A DNA stretch of 64,000 nt from Tanytarsus gracilentus (Eukaryota > Arthropoda > Insecta > Diptera > Chironomidae): contig JAXRKN010000032.1 in NCBI GenBank assembly GCA_038502055.1, positions 558,001 to 622,000 of the forward strand. The letters are read 5' to 3'. Below, in pieces: positions 11,643 to 22,659 of this stretch. A program made the translations under genes and the position numbers. Every line of letters starts with the position of its first letter. The stretch's first letter is position 1. The notes under the pieces are model-generated. The model saw only the letters and a list, made by a program, of their open reading frames with translations. It ran no database searches and was not told the origin of the DNA.

Positions 11643-11795
11643 ATGGGCAAGCCAGCATCTATTGGTGCTCTCTGGCGTAGATATCGTGTCTCAATCATCT
11701 TTCCATTACTCAGTCTCGGAGCAATTTACGCTGATTGGTCACATACCCGAAAATATAAAAAACTACTGCAACAACAACAACAACAAAAACAATGA
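11643..11795 (+). CDS. Unknown 50-aa single-span membrane microprotein, upstream ORF of ND-MNLL
   Basis: ORF of 50 aa opening MGKPASIGALWRRYR, then a hydrophobic span (about residues 16-32, ending IYADW), a basic stretch HTRKYKKL and a short Gln run encoded by CAA repeats. The shape (basic N-terminus, one membrane span, basic tail) fits small inner-mitochondrial-membrane proteins. Its TGA stop overlaps the ATG of ND-MNLL as ATGA, so both should be translated from one mRNA. I do not recognise the family. Coding likelihood rests on an unbroken frame starting right at the splice acceptor, the membrane-protein shape and its position. It could instead be a regulatory upstream ORF for ND-MNLL. Confidence 0.6.
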   Translation: MGKPASIGALWRRYRVSIIFPLLSLGAIYADWSHTRKYKKLLQQQQQQKQ

Positions 11796-11965
11796 ATCCT
11801 CTTAGAGCAATCGGATTTACTAAAGACTGGTGGGTCCTCCTGTTACCGATGAGTGGATATGCTTTAGGCACCTGGCTCGATCGCAAAGAAAGCGAGAGAA
11901 TGACCTTCTTCAGAGACAAATCTGCGCTCTACGGACGAAAAGTTGATAAGCCTTCGTGGCCTTGA
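11792..11965 (+). CDS. ND-MNLL: NADH dehydrogenase (complex I) MNLL subunit, NDUFB1
   Basis: 57 aa, at the family's usual length. The segment KDWWVLLLPMSGYALGTWLD followed by RKESERMTFFRDKSAL matches human NDUFB1 ([20 protein letters not shown]). One membrane span with a charged matrix or intermembrane tail; a supernumerary subunit of the complex I membrane arm in the inner mitochondrial membrane. The start codon is inside ATGA, overlapping the stop of the preceding 50-aa ORF, and no separate promoter gap exists, so translation by reinitiation or leaky scanning on a shared mRNA is likely. The gene lies upstream of, and on the same strand as, the gamma-glutamyltransferase, about 200 bp away. 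Confidence 0.9.
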   Translation: MNPLRAIGFTKDWWVLLLPMSGYALGTWLDRKESERMTFFRDKSALYGRKVDKPSWP

Positions 11966-12171
11966 GTATGTTAGAAATATCCTTATTAATGTCCAAGATG
12001 ATTCGAGAAAAATTCTTTAGTGAATCTTAATAAATTTGTCAATATAACAAATCAAGTATTCATTTAAATGTCATTAGCGCATGCGCACATTTTTGTTTTA
12101 ACCATGAGCTTATTTGATTGATTTTTAAAAGAGAACGAATTTAATGTTAACTAGAACATAAGAAGCCGCAC

Positions 12172-15100
12172 ATGGGGTCATCAAAAAAGAAATCGCGAGG
12201 TCAAAATATATCTAATCAAACAACAAATTCAGAAGAGGAACAGCTGCCAATACCATGGTATAAAATCGTAAAAGAATTTAAAAAGTAAAAATAACTTTTC
12301 CTTAAAAAAAATTAGGAAGATTAGTCTTCTTTTGGTGCTCCTCGCAATCGTTGTGATATTCCTTTTTCAAATCGAAAATCATGCTGACATCATTGAGGCG
12401 ACAAATGCTCAGAATAGCAAGAGAGAAATACCCGATCCTGAGAAATTGCTCCCACCGTCTATGTCTAAGATTTATATTTTCAAGCATGCTTCAATATCGA
12501 GTGACTCACAAGTGTGCTCTGACAACGCAAGGTAAGCCGGCATAAATTTTTTTTTCTCTGAATGTATTGAAAACAATTCGAGCAAGCTCATACAGTTGTT
12601 TACGACAAAATTACTTTATTTTTTTTATTGAGCTCACGTATATGATGAAAAATTTCTTATCAACAAAACGCCAATTGTTTAAATTTCAAACCTCATTCCT
12701 TTTTTAATGAAATATTTTTTAACGATGAGTGCTAGAGGTTCCAGTTTTTCTTAAATATTTTTATTATCAGCACTTGCTCTATATAGAAAAATTGGATGTG
12801 TTTTTTTGCTCTTACCTCCCTCTAGAACATGCTCTGACACGTTAAAAAGAGAGATGATGATAAATTGTGTACACATAAAGTACTTGTTTAAATTTTTTTA
12901 TTGAGCACACATATATACCTGCGTTCACTTATTTTTCATCTCAATTCACCTTATTGAAAATTTAAAAGTTTGTACTTTCGGACTCAAATTTAAATGATTT
13001 TATTTTGCTGACACTTTTTACATTTAAGCGAAGATTTTTGATAAGTCTGGTGCTTTCTGGCCTTTTTGTAATCGTCTACATTTTCATTGATATGATACAT
13101 TGATCGTTTCACGTTATACGTTGTGTATATAAATTCAAAGGCGCATTAACCTTAAGACATCGAAGGTTATAAGCGCTTATAAGCATGAGAATAGCAGTGG
13201 AGTTGCTCAACGCTTGTGATGAACTTAGCGTAGAAAAGTGCTCATGATTTTTAAACTATTTGAAAAAAAAATTGACCGCGAATTAAAAAGAATTTTTATG
13301 AAGTAAAAAATCATTTTCATATTTTTTTAAACCGGCATTTTTGAAAACAAAAACAAATCGTCATCAGTGTGAGCTAAAACATACATTCAAGCATCGCATA
13401 TATAAACGTTCTATTTTTGTCATTGCTCGACTCAAGACTTAGCGTGAAAAAAGTAACAAACTCAAGGCACGTACCTCACGAAGTGCAGTAAAGTTATTTT
13501 AAAAATTTTAGTATATCATTTAAAATTATTTTTATTGAATTCTTTAAGCCATGCTTTAATGATAAAAGTTACATTGGGATGATACATTTTTTTCTCTCTT
13601 TATTTTCATTAAAATTAGGTAATAGAAAAATTTAGTACGGAAATTCATTAGGTTTAAAAAATGTAATTAAAGCGAACACATGTTTAAGTCCTTTGTGTTG
13701 TTATCGCTTGATCAAAAGAGGAGAAAAAAATGTTTTAATAACAAAATCCAGTTTCGTACAAACACACAATCATTTTTTTTAAAGTAAACGATTGTTTCAC
13801 GCGATATGATGGGGGGGAGAGGAAGAAAAATATGTTATTTACGAAGCAAAGTAAGCAGTTATCAATATTAACAAATTCTCAATTTGACGATAATTTGTTG
13901 CTTTGACACACACTCACATGGCCGATTGAGAGCAAAAGAAAGATATAATTTTCGAAAGGGAAAGGAGAAGATGTGTGTTGTGAAGAGATTATGAAATGCG
14001 TCGTTTCTACTTTGAATTTCCACCACCGCTAGTAGGTTCCTTCTTCTTATTATTTTCCATATTCTGAAGCTTAGTTACGATTTTCCTAGTGTGTCCGTTT
14101 GGATCATGATGATTGGAATTTTTAGCTGCTTCAGTCTTGGTTCTCTGTTTGCCTGAATGTCCCGAGAACATATGCTTATCGTGCTCGAATTCAAACTCTT
14201 CGTATTTATCGGTCTCTTGATTAGCGCTCATGATTTATTACTTTGAAAATTGAACTGCTGGAGAATAGAGAATTTTAAATAAAGTATTAGAAAAATGCTA
14301 AGCAGGTTAATTGCTTTGAGAGAGAGAGAGAGAGAGAGAGGTGGAACAAAGAACATGGTGTGATTAAAAATAAAAAAAAGAAAACATACCAAGATTTTAA
14401 TGATTAAATTTAATATCACTCGATTGTGTTTGACTGTATTTGCTTGAAATTTGTACTTAGATGTTCTTAATTTCCTTGCGAAAAAAATGCCTTTTGTTAA
14501 AACTTTAAATAATTTTACGAGAAATTTTAAATTGATGTGTGAATCGATTGCGATCTGAAAATAAAATGAGCGAATTTTTTTCTCTTCCTCAAACACTTAT
14601 TCTGAAAATTGACGTGAACAAAAATTTATTTTGAATTATTACTGTACGTTATTTTCAAAAATTAAAAGTCTGATTATAATCGATTTTAAAAATGTGTATT
14701 AAATTATATTTTAAATTGATGTTAATAATTAACGATTTTTGAAACCAACTCAACTTCTGAGTTGTTTTAAAAAAATTATTTTCAATTACAGAAATTTAAT
14801 GCGAGAAAAAAATGGAAATATTTTTGATGCAATGATCAGTACCATGATTTGCAACTCATTGACAAATTTACAATCTATGGGTCTTTTTGGAGGCTTTATC
14901 ATGACTGCATACACGAAAGAAAAAATATCCTTCGTAATGGACGCTCAAATGACCTCACCGAGAAATTTCCCAAAGAACATTAAAAACTTATCAAACGAAG
15001 AAAGCTCTTTATCCATTGCGAATTTTGCTGGATTTTTAAAAGGCATTTATGAAATTCACAAGACTCATGCATCATTAAATTGGCAAGATATTATTGAACC

Positions 15101-16418
15101 AACAATTGAGGTCTGTAGAAAAGGATTTATACTCACAAAACATCTTAAAGATTCAATTGAAACAAATCAACGAATAACAAATGACACCTACATGAGATCT
15201 CTCTTTTATGATCGAAGCACAAATAAAATCAAGCGTGTTGGATCGAAGATTGTTAACTCAAAACACTGTGATTTTTTAGAAATTCTATCCCACCACAATT
15301 CAGAGTTAGCAAAAGATGATGACATTTTTACTGGCAAAATTGGAGAAATAATTGAAAACGATTTGAGAGAAGCTGGAAGCATAATCTCTATTGATGATCT
15401 CAAATCTTATAAATTAAAAATTTATGAGCGTGAACTAATAGATTTGGATGAAAATTATTCCATGCTTGTACCTGATACCTCAGCAATTTTGGTACCTTCC
15501 ATAATTAAAATTTTATTAAAATACCAATTCAACTCCACGTGGTTTGAAGATAGCGAAAAATCAATTTTGCTACATCATCGTATTACAGAAACATTTAAGC
15601 ACGTTTTTGCAAAAAGATCACTTCTTGGCGACGGTGATTATGTAAACGTGAAAGAAATTACCAAAGATTTAATTTCTAATGAATTTGTTGAAAAAATTAT
15701 AAATTCGATCGATGATGAGCAGGTGAAAAATTATATAGAAGATTATGGAATCCAGGATAGTATTCCTCCTGAAGACCATGGAACTTCACATATTTCAATC
15801 GTTGCTGAAAATGGAGATGCTGTTGCTGTTACTAGTTCAATAAATTTTTAGTAAGCTAACAATTTTTTTAAAAATTAACTGCGAAATTATATTCAATTTA
15901 ATTTTAGCTTTGGAGCTGGTATGAGTGGAAAATCGTCTGGCATAATTTTTAACAATGGAATGGATGATTTCTCGTATCGAGATAGAGATGTCAATTACTT
16001 CGGACTTAAAGAGACAGAAACAAATTATCCAGAGCCCGGAAAGAGAGCTCTTTCCTCAATGTCACCAATAATTCTAATAAACAGAAACACAAAATCAGCT
16101 AATTTAGCTATTGGAGCCGCTGGAGGTTCCAAAATTTTAACTGCACTCTCACTGTCAATATTGAGATTTTTATTAGGGACTCAGGATATCAAAGAAATAA
16201 TTGATGCGCCTCGTTTGCATCACCAAATGGTCCCTAATGTCCTCGAATACGAATTTGGAATACCAAGCAATATTATTTCAGGGCTCAAATCAAAAGGACA
16301 TCAGATTAAACGGTATCGTGATCGTGGAACAATTATCAATGCGATAGAGAGACGTGATAACTCAATTTATGCCATATCTGATTATAGAAAGGACTCGAGT
16401 GGAGTTGCTGGATATTAA
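12172..16418 (+). CDS. Gamma-glutamyltransferase, type II membrane protein, with altered substrate-binding residues
   Basis: Exons 12172-12257, 12316-12531, 14792-15850 and 15908-16418 give 623 aa with matching phases. A short basic cytoplasmic tail and one membrane span (about residues 30-46, SLLLVLLAIVVIFLF) make a signal anchor. The catalytic N-nucleophile Thr is at T432 in GTSHISIVAENG, where the precursor is expected to cleave itself; the paired serines S503-S504 (ALSSMSP), D474 and the GAAGG loop are kept. Two residues known to hold the gamma-glutamyl group in human GGT1 differ: Arg107 aligns with Gln (MDAQMTSP, Q153) and Glu420 with Gly (NNGMDD, G471). The enzyme family splits extracellular glutathione. 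Activity here is uncertain; it may be a divergent or non-catalytic member. Intron 2 is 2.26 kb and hosts NUPR1 antisense. Confidence 0.88.
12532..14006. other. Large gamma-glutamyltransferase intron, upstream part
   Basis: AT-rich intron sequence. It holds two TATATAAA-like motifs (about 13127 and 13399) and a perfect 16-bp palindrome TTATAAGCGCTTATAA at 13167-13182, possibly part of an alternative downstream promoter. No coding exon is evident. Confidence 0.4.
14007..14231 (-). CDS. Nupr1: NUPR1 (p8)-like nuclear stress protein
   Basis: Single-exon ORF of 74 aa. The core GKQRTKTEAAKNSNHHDPNG followed by HTRKIVTKLQNMENNKKK matches the basic helix-loop-helix-like region of human NUPR1 (GRTKREAAANTNRPSPGGHERKLVTKLQN); an acidic N-terminal half (EEFEFEHD) precedes it. 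NUPR1 proteins are small, disordered, HMG-like chromatin binders induced by stress, acting in the nucleus. The gene is fully nested, antisense, in intron 2 of the gamma-glutamyltransferase gene. A GA microsatellite lies just upstream in its 5' region. Start chosen is the only ATG before the conserved part. Confidence 0.85.
   Translation of the reverse strand: MSANQETDKYEEFEFEHDKHMFSGHSGKQRTKTEAAKNSNHHDPNGHTRKIVTKLQNMENNKKKEPTSGGGNSK
14319..14340. repeat. (GA)n microsatellite
   Basis: About eleven GA dinucleotides in the 5' region of the NUPR1-like gene; GAGA tracts can bind GAF-type factors in flies but may be plain microsatellite. Confidence 0.9.
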
Positions 16419-16541
16419 AATTGTCAAAATTTTCAAATAAAGATTTTTTTTTATTCAACCAATTGCAAACTGACAAAAAAAACTAACATGCTAATGTATT
16501 TTAAATAATGCGACTCATTTACAGACTTTATATAAGATTCT

Positions 16542-16923
16542 CTATTGCTGTTTGGTTTCAGGTGTTTTCGTAAAAGTTTGAAAGACACCGACCATTAAGG
16601 CAACCACAGTGAATCCTTGTGCTAAGATACGCACTCTCATCATCATTTGAGACATTCTTGTCTCGTTTCGCTTGAAAGAGTAGAGACCAAACGAAAGTGC
16701 TCCTGCAGTTGCCAGACATCCTATTACATTCACAAATTAATTATACATTATTCAACAGGGCTCGTTTTAACATACCAATGGGTACAAGAGGATTTTCCAT
16801 AAATTTGCGTTTAAACTTGGCGATGCCTCCTTCTTCAGCTTGCAATCGCTCAATATCAAAATCTTTCTTCATTTGAATCCATTCAAGTTCTGGTTGATGA
16901 TCTTTAACCTTTGGTTGAGCCAT
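16542..16923 (-). CDS. HIGD2A: HIG1 domain family member 2A (HIGD2A/Rcf1-like)
   Basis: Exons 16923-16776 and 16720-16542 give 108 aa. The HIG1 domain shows NPLVPIGCLATAGALSFGLY (first membrane hairpin helix), KRNETRMSQMMMRVRILAQG (the loop with the QMMMRxRI..QG signature) and the second helix FTVVALMVGVFQTF. It closely matches human HIGD2A. This mitochondrial inner-membrane protein helps assemble cytochrome c oxidase and respiratory supercomplexes. Length normal. The intron is short and phase 1. Convergent with the gamma-glutamyltransferase gene (stops about 120 bp apart), divergent from the Gln-rich gene. Confidence 0.93.
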
Positions 16924-17844
16924 TTTCGTGAGATGCCTATGTCGATTATGTCTACGAAAAGTGTCACACTAACTCGTTGAAAACAAAATATTAAAGATTT
17001 TTAAAATTTATAATTTCTTTTGTTCTTTATTTTTGTTTAAGAACTATAATAATTGTTGAAGAGCAGTAATTGAAAAGTAATGAAAAGCACTTTCAAGCGC
17101 TTTATTTAAAAAATATCTCAACGGCCTTTAAAAACGGGGTTAGAAAATTTATTATAATTAATACTATTTAATCATCAAATATCTTAAGGTAATTAAAAGT
17201 CAAATTTACTAAAAATCAACTGAACTTTATTAAGGATTCAAGAAACATATAAGAAAAAGTTGAGATAAAGCTGTGGAAATTATCGTGAAAAAAAATTAAA
17301 GAGAGTAGATTGATATTATGGTTTTGCATGAGATTAACGAATATTGATTTTTAAGAATTTATTATTTAAATCACAAAATTAAATTTTCTAAAAAAAATTG
17401 AAATTAAGGAATTGCTGTAACGTTTCGTGAAATTTTAAAATGACACTCGAAAATCAGAGAGTTTGCCTCTCTTTTTTCTCCCTCTCTTAAAGCTCTCTCT
17501 CTAAATCATTTTGGCACTTCGAAGACCGCCATTATAAGTTGAAAAAATTAAACTATAGTGGCTATAAGCGCGAAAACTAAAAAGTTAATGCTTATTCGCG
17601 TTTTTAAGTGACAGAGAAAGCTCGATATCAGGTGTAGAACACGGTAAACTAATTTTCTTTACGATAAATTGGCTATATTATGTTAGCGGGTTTTCGAAAG
17701 CTTTTCTTGTTAAGCCCATTTTCGCATTGCTTTGCAAAAAAAAGAATTTTTTTATCATTTCTAGCAACTTTTGTTTGAATGCTTGCAAATTAATTGAAGT
17801 TTTATAAAATAAATACGATTTGCAATCTTTTAGGCGTTTAAAAC
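16924..17844. promoter_or_regulatory. Divergent promoter region and 5'UTR intron of the Gln-rich gene
   Basis: About 920 bp, AT-rich. A 5'UTR intron of the plus-strand gene is likely from 17644 (GTAAAC) to 17833 (CTTTTAG), 11 bp before its ATG. CT-rich tract near 17466-17505. No clear TATA element. Confidence 0.45.
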
Positions 17845-20800
17845 ATGAATTTTAATACGAATAATGCTATTTTGAGCAGACAACAACAACAAACATCATC
17901 ACACCCCCAACAACAAACAATTAATCATAATAATCAGCTAGGCATGTCCAATCATTCTCCATTTCCGTCAACAACTCTCTCGGGAGGAGCTGGTCAACAA
18001 AAACCAACTCAAACGACAATGCCTTGCGATGATAAACAACAACCCGTTCCAGTAACTACTGGTAGCTCTCAAGCTATTCATCCACAAAACAATAACAACA
18101 ATAACAATAGTCATGGCTCGAACTTACCACCAGCTCAGCAGCTCTTAATGCAGCAGAATCGAAATTTGACGACACATCAGGAAATCAATAAGTCAATGCA
18201 ACAGCAGCAACAACAAATGACATCCTCGTCTTCTTCTCAGCATTCTACATTTCATCAACAGCAACAAGTCATGAGTTCTATTACAAAAATGGGATCAAAT
18301 ATAAATATTCTCCAGCAAATGAATCAATTGGTTTATCAGCAACAAGGAACATCTATTCCGTTGTCGTCCAATATTCAGCAGCCCCTTCCTCCAATGGGAA
18401 ATTCACCTCCTCAAAAGTTTCAAACCTCTCCACAACAACCACTTCAGCAGCAAACATCGCAGATGCATATGAGGCAAAATTATGCAGTTTCTCCGCCACA
18501 TGTAAACACTTTAGGGCCAGTACAGCCTCAACATAATATGCAATATTCACCTTCTAAGCCCATTCATCCTCAAATGAAAACAACGGCTAAATTGGCATCG
18601 CCCGGAAGTCAATTGCAGACCTTGCAAAAATCTCCTACTCAAGGTACACAATTACCCGCATCGCCGGTGCCTTCCTTACATCTTACACAGACATCACAAG
18701 CTCAAACTGTACCGGTCAAATTAAATCCTCTTCCTTCACCATCTAATGTGACGTTAAATAGCACTGTTACTTCACAATCCAATCCAACTGTTCAATCAAG
18801 TCCACAGAAATCTCAATCGATTCCTTCTCCAGCTAAGAGTATCCCTATTACGACCTCGTCTGCATCAAATGCAGCATCGAATACATTTTCTCAGTCAACT
18901 CCTCAAAATAATTTAACAACAGTGCCATCATCAGAGGTAACTCTGACTTCGTCTTGCGTCGATTCAAAAGAGTCCACTTCACAAGATGTCGTCGTTATTA
19001 AAGAGCAAGTTAAACCTGTCGAAATTAAAACGACAAATTCATCTCAACCATTGATTGTAAGTGAGGCGGCACAGAAGGTGAATCCTGTTAAATCGATCGA
19101 GGATAAGAAGACCGTCGAAAGTCCTACTAAACCTGGCACTTCAAGCATTGTTGTTGTTGAAAAACAGGTTCCTTCTCCACAAAAATCAACGCAAACGTCA
19201 GCTCCAGTTGTTATAAAGAGCGCCACTATGCGTTTGGCTACTGTTGCTACACCGCCTCGTAAGAAACCTCCTCCAACCATTACTAAAAAATTAACGCCAC
19301 ATTCGACTCAACAAAAAATGGCCTCAACAAAAAGTGTACCTGTGGCAGTTGTGGAGAAGTCTCTTAAAGCATCCCCTGATGTTCCAAAGACACCTCAAAC
19401 TTCTATTAAAGTTAATAAAGCTGAAAGTTCAGCAGGACCATCGAATGTTACACCTAAAACTAAGAGAGTTCGCACCAAAGTACAACCATACCAAAGCCCC
19501 ACACCTGAACTCGCTTTGGTCACAAAGCTTTCAACTCAAATCGCAAATGGGAGCATTAACAACAATAAGAATGGCGAGGATAAATTGACACTCTTCTATA
19601 AGTGAGTGCTTACTCGGTGACATTTTTATTCTTCAATTATAAATTAATTTTATCTTTTAGAAATGAGTTTTTGGCCGTGCGTAACGGAGAGGGAGGCTTT
19701 TATCTTTGCCAAGCGATGCACAATGTCTATAGATCATCTCCAAAAATTAAAATTCGCTGGTTAAATGAAAAAGAAGAGGGAAAATCTAATGATGCTGGAG
19801 GTCGAACATACATTTTGGATTTCTACGATTTGACCGATTTAGAGTGTGTTCTCACAACAGTGGAATTAGAGAAGGTCGAATCAAAGACCTATGCACTTCC
19901 ACAGGAAGAGATTGCACGAATCGAGAGTATCCTAAAGAAAGCCATTGATGTAGAGAAGGGAATTTTGCCACGACCTTCCGTTACCGAAAACAATCCTGAT
20001 GGATGTGAGTTGAATATTTTTTTAAATTTATTCGATAAATAAAATTTCTTTTTTAGTGGATTTGTCGATTTATAAAGATGAATCGCAATTAGACAAATTG
20101 TCATCACGAAAACGAAAGGGTAAAAAATCCGATGACGATGACTATGAAGATGATGTAAGTGAAGATGATCAACCATTGAGCAAAAAAAGAAAATCTATAG
20201 ACATTCAACCGAAAAAGACTCTTACGCCAAGAGCGTCAGCACGAAAACCGACAGTTGTAGATGACGACGAGAGTTCAGAGAGCGATGAAGAAAATTTAAT
20301 GGAACTTAAAAAGAAGGCAAAGAGTCAGGTAAAATTTTGTAATTTTTTTTATATTTTAGGTTTAAAACTTGACAAATTTTTTAGGTCGAAATTAACAGAA
20401 GCGAAAAAGTGAAGGAAAAAAATGTTGTTGAGAGTTCACCTAGGAAAGAGGTGAAAGCGGAGCCAGTTATTTCGGGTAGAGGAAGAAAGAGAGCAACTGA
20501 TAAATCTTCGGAGAAGTCATCACCCGAAAAAAGCTCTAAAGTATTAAAAACTGAGACGAGCGAAGAACCACAGAAAGTTTCACCAAAAGCCACATCAACA
20601 TTACCTCCCGGAAAGGAAACTGTGAAAGATAAGAAACAAAGTGCAAAGGACAAATCTAGTGATTTGACGACAGTCGTAAAAAAAGAAATTGTGTCTAAAG
20701 TGCAAACAACGCCGATTGCTGCTATCAGTAAAAACAAAGTTGCGAGTAAGGAAAAATCAGCAACGCCAACAACTCCAGTTAAAAAGCAAGAAAGAGATGA

Positions 20801-20849
20801 GGGTGCCGCTAAAACGCCACGTGGTCGCAATACAAGATCGAAGAAATGA
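17845..20849 (+). CDS. Large Gln/Ser/Pro-rich nuclear protein with a conserved globular module; family not recognised
   Basis: Exons 17845-19601, 19661-20004, 20057-20328 and 20385-20849 give 945 aa. Residues 1 to about 575 are low complexity: Gln/Asn-rich (CAA/CAG runs), then Ser/Pro/Thr/Lys-rich. A compact hydrophobic module follows (about 578-690): LTLFYKNEFLAVRNGEGGFY, IKIRWLNEKEEG, YILDFYDLTDLECVLTTVEL. Its beta-rich look resembles Tudor/chromo-barrel-type readers, but that is inference. The C-terminal 250 residues are disordered, alternating acidic (DDDDYEDDVSEDD) and Lys-rich nuclear-signal-like blocks, ending RGRNTRSKK. I expect a chromatin or transcription regulator. I cannot name the family. 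Confidence 0.82.
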
Positions 20850-21876
20850 TGAGGCAATTAAAATTTTCACATGCATTACCTTTATATAGTTTAAATCTGA
20901 AATTTTTCTTTTCATAACTGAATCTATACATGTTTAAGGATGCATGTTATAATAATTCCGCTCTATGATGAGTATGTAAACATTTGTAGAGTAATAGATA
21001 TAAGACATATTTTTATGTCTCAAGTCGTGACGTATGTAAAAGAAAAAACTAGCTAAAACAATGATCATTTCTGACACACGGTTTGTTATCAATTTATATA
21101 TCACAAAAAAAAAATAAGACAAGAGGGAAAATCACAAACAGGCAGGCAAGAAGAGCCAATGCGAGAAAAAAATTAAAATTTCGTTTTTTAAAGATAAATT
21201 TTATTGCATATTGGAAGAGATATTTAGATTGTGTAAGGATATCTTCTATGTCTTAAAAGACGCTTATGTTTCATATTTCTCTCTTTTATAAATGTGGGCT
21301 AATTATCAGAGCTCACTTTAAAATTTTAATTTTTCATGATTTGTACGATTCAACTTAATGATTTTCAAGTCCTTCCCTATATATTGATTTATAAAATATT
21401 AAGTCGCGCACAGAGCAATTTATAAAACCTTCAATTTAAGTTGCAATGGAAGCATAGTAGAATTTAATTAGTGTCTACGAATTGAGAAAAATTTAATGAG
21501 AAAATAATATCTGGTAGATGTGAAAAGATTTAAAAAAATTAAATTAACAAAAAATTCAAATTGATAGCAAATGTAAGTCTAAGTCTAAGTTTTACGATGC
21601 AAAATTTACATAGCGGAAAACATTTATGAAACTTTAAAAAATATAATTATAATTTCGACGGTTTAAATTCTGGAAATAAAGAAATATCAAATTTGAAAAA
21701 ATTCGTCTTTTAGTGTTGGGAAAAAATCTTGATTCCAATGTTTTTGATAATGATAATAACAAATGGGTCGCCTTTTCAAAAGAAAAACGTTTGTTGAAAT
21801 CTGAGAAAAAAGCTCGAGAAGTCACTTGTAGTTTTATATATGAACTTTTGTGATCATGTTCCATGCTAAGAGTCCC
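20850..21876. other. 3'UTR and intergenic sequence
   Basis: AT-rich sequence downstream of the Gln-rich gene; AATAAA-type signals occur but no gene or repeat is supported. Confidence 0.4.
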
Positions 21877-21980
21877 CCTCTGATAGCTCAGTTGGTAGAG
21901 CATTCGACTGTAGTAGTTGGTCGCTTTAAAAGAAGCGCATTGAAATCGAATTGTCCTGTGTTCGACTCACAGTCAGAGGA
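21877..21980 (+). tRNA. tRNA-Tyr (GUA) with a 31-nt intron
   Basis: Acceptor stem CCTCTGA (21877-21883) pairs with TCAGAGG (21973-21979), discriminator A at 21980. D arm TAGCTCAGTTGGTAGAGC fits the A box. The anticodon stem TTCGA pairs with TCGAA (21946-21950) around the anticodon GTA at 21910-21912. After G37 an intron of 31 nt (21914-21944) holds a GCTT/AAGC hairpin, as metazoan tRNA-Tyr genes always have an intron here. T arm CTGTG-TTCGACT-CACAG gives the B box. A run of eight T follows at once as RNA polymerase III terminator. Stem sequences differ from the usual metazoan tRNA-Tyr body, but all pairs are kept. Confidence 0.92.
21910..21944 (+). other. tRNA-Tyr anticodon and intron
   Basis: Anticodon GTA followed by G37, then the canonical-position intron, removed by the tRNA splicing endonuclease. 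Confidence 0.85.
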
Positions 21981-22640
21981 TTTTTTTTAGTTTTTTTTAT
22001 AATATATTATAAAAATTATACTTAATTTTTTTATTTACTAGATAATATATAGATTTCATTTTTATAAGGTTTCTATGACGTTTCGTACCTACAATTCATC
22101 CAAAATTTTATCGTTTTCATCAAAATAAGTTATTCATTCTTCTTGATTAATTTTTATTTAATATATCTTGTCAACGCCTAAATTTCGATTTTTATTACTT
22201 TTAAAATGTTTTATTTGTTTCAATTCTGATCATTTTATTTATTTTTTGTTCATGTATGAGTTCGTTTGCGACTAGCATTCCATTCCGTTTCACTTTACCC
22301 TCGTTCTATTTTATTACTAGAAAGTTTGTAGGCGGCAAGCCGACGAAGAGTTATTCCAGTTTAAATTAATTTCAAGCAGGAATTATGACTAATTTAGTTA
22401 GTTAAAATTTTCATTTTTTTGTTTACTTGAAATTTTGTCCCTGAAATATCCAAGAGAAAATCAGTTATGGTATTAACGTTAAAATTTTTTGAGTGCATTT
22501 AATTTTCAGGAAATTTTTTGTTTTTTTTGCAATTTTTATTCATGAATTGAGAAAAAAAGGGTACAACGTTGAAAAAGAAATTTTAAAAGCAACTAGTTCT
22601 CACAAATGAATGAATGAAAGAAAATAAGCGCGGAGAGAAA
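21981..22640. other. Intergenic sequence
   Basis: AT-rich; nothing supported beyond the T-run terminator at its start. Confidence 0.4.
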
Positions 22641-22659
22641 TCATAAAATAGTTTTAATT

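Noticed and set aside
14228..14596. 122-aa open frame on the minus strand upstream of the NUPR1-like gene
   Set aside because: Composition is random (Ile/Phe/Leu/Lys) and it includes the translated GA microsatellite; it is 5'UTR or intron sequence.
20381..20857. 158-aa minus-strand open frame under the Gln-rich gene
   Set aside because: Reverse shadow of a Lys/Ser/Thr-rich coding exon.
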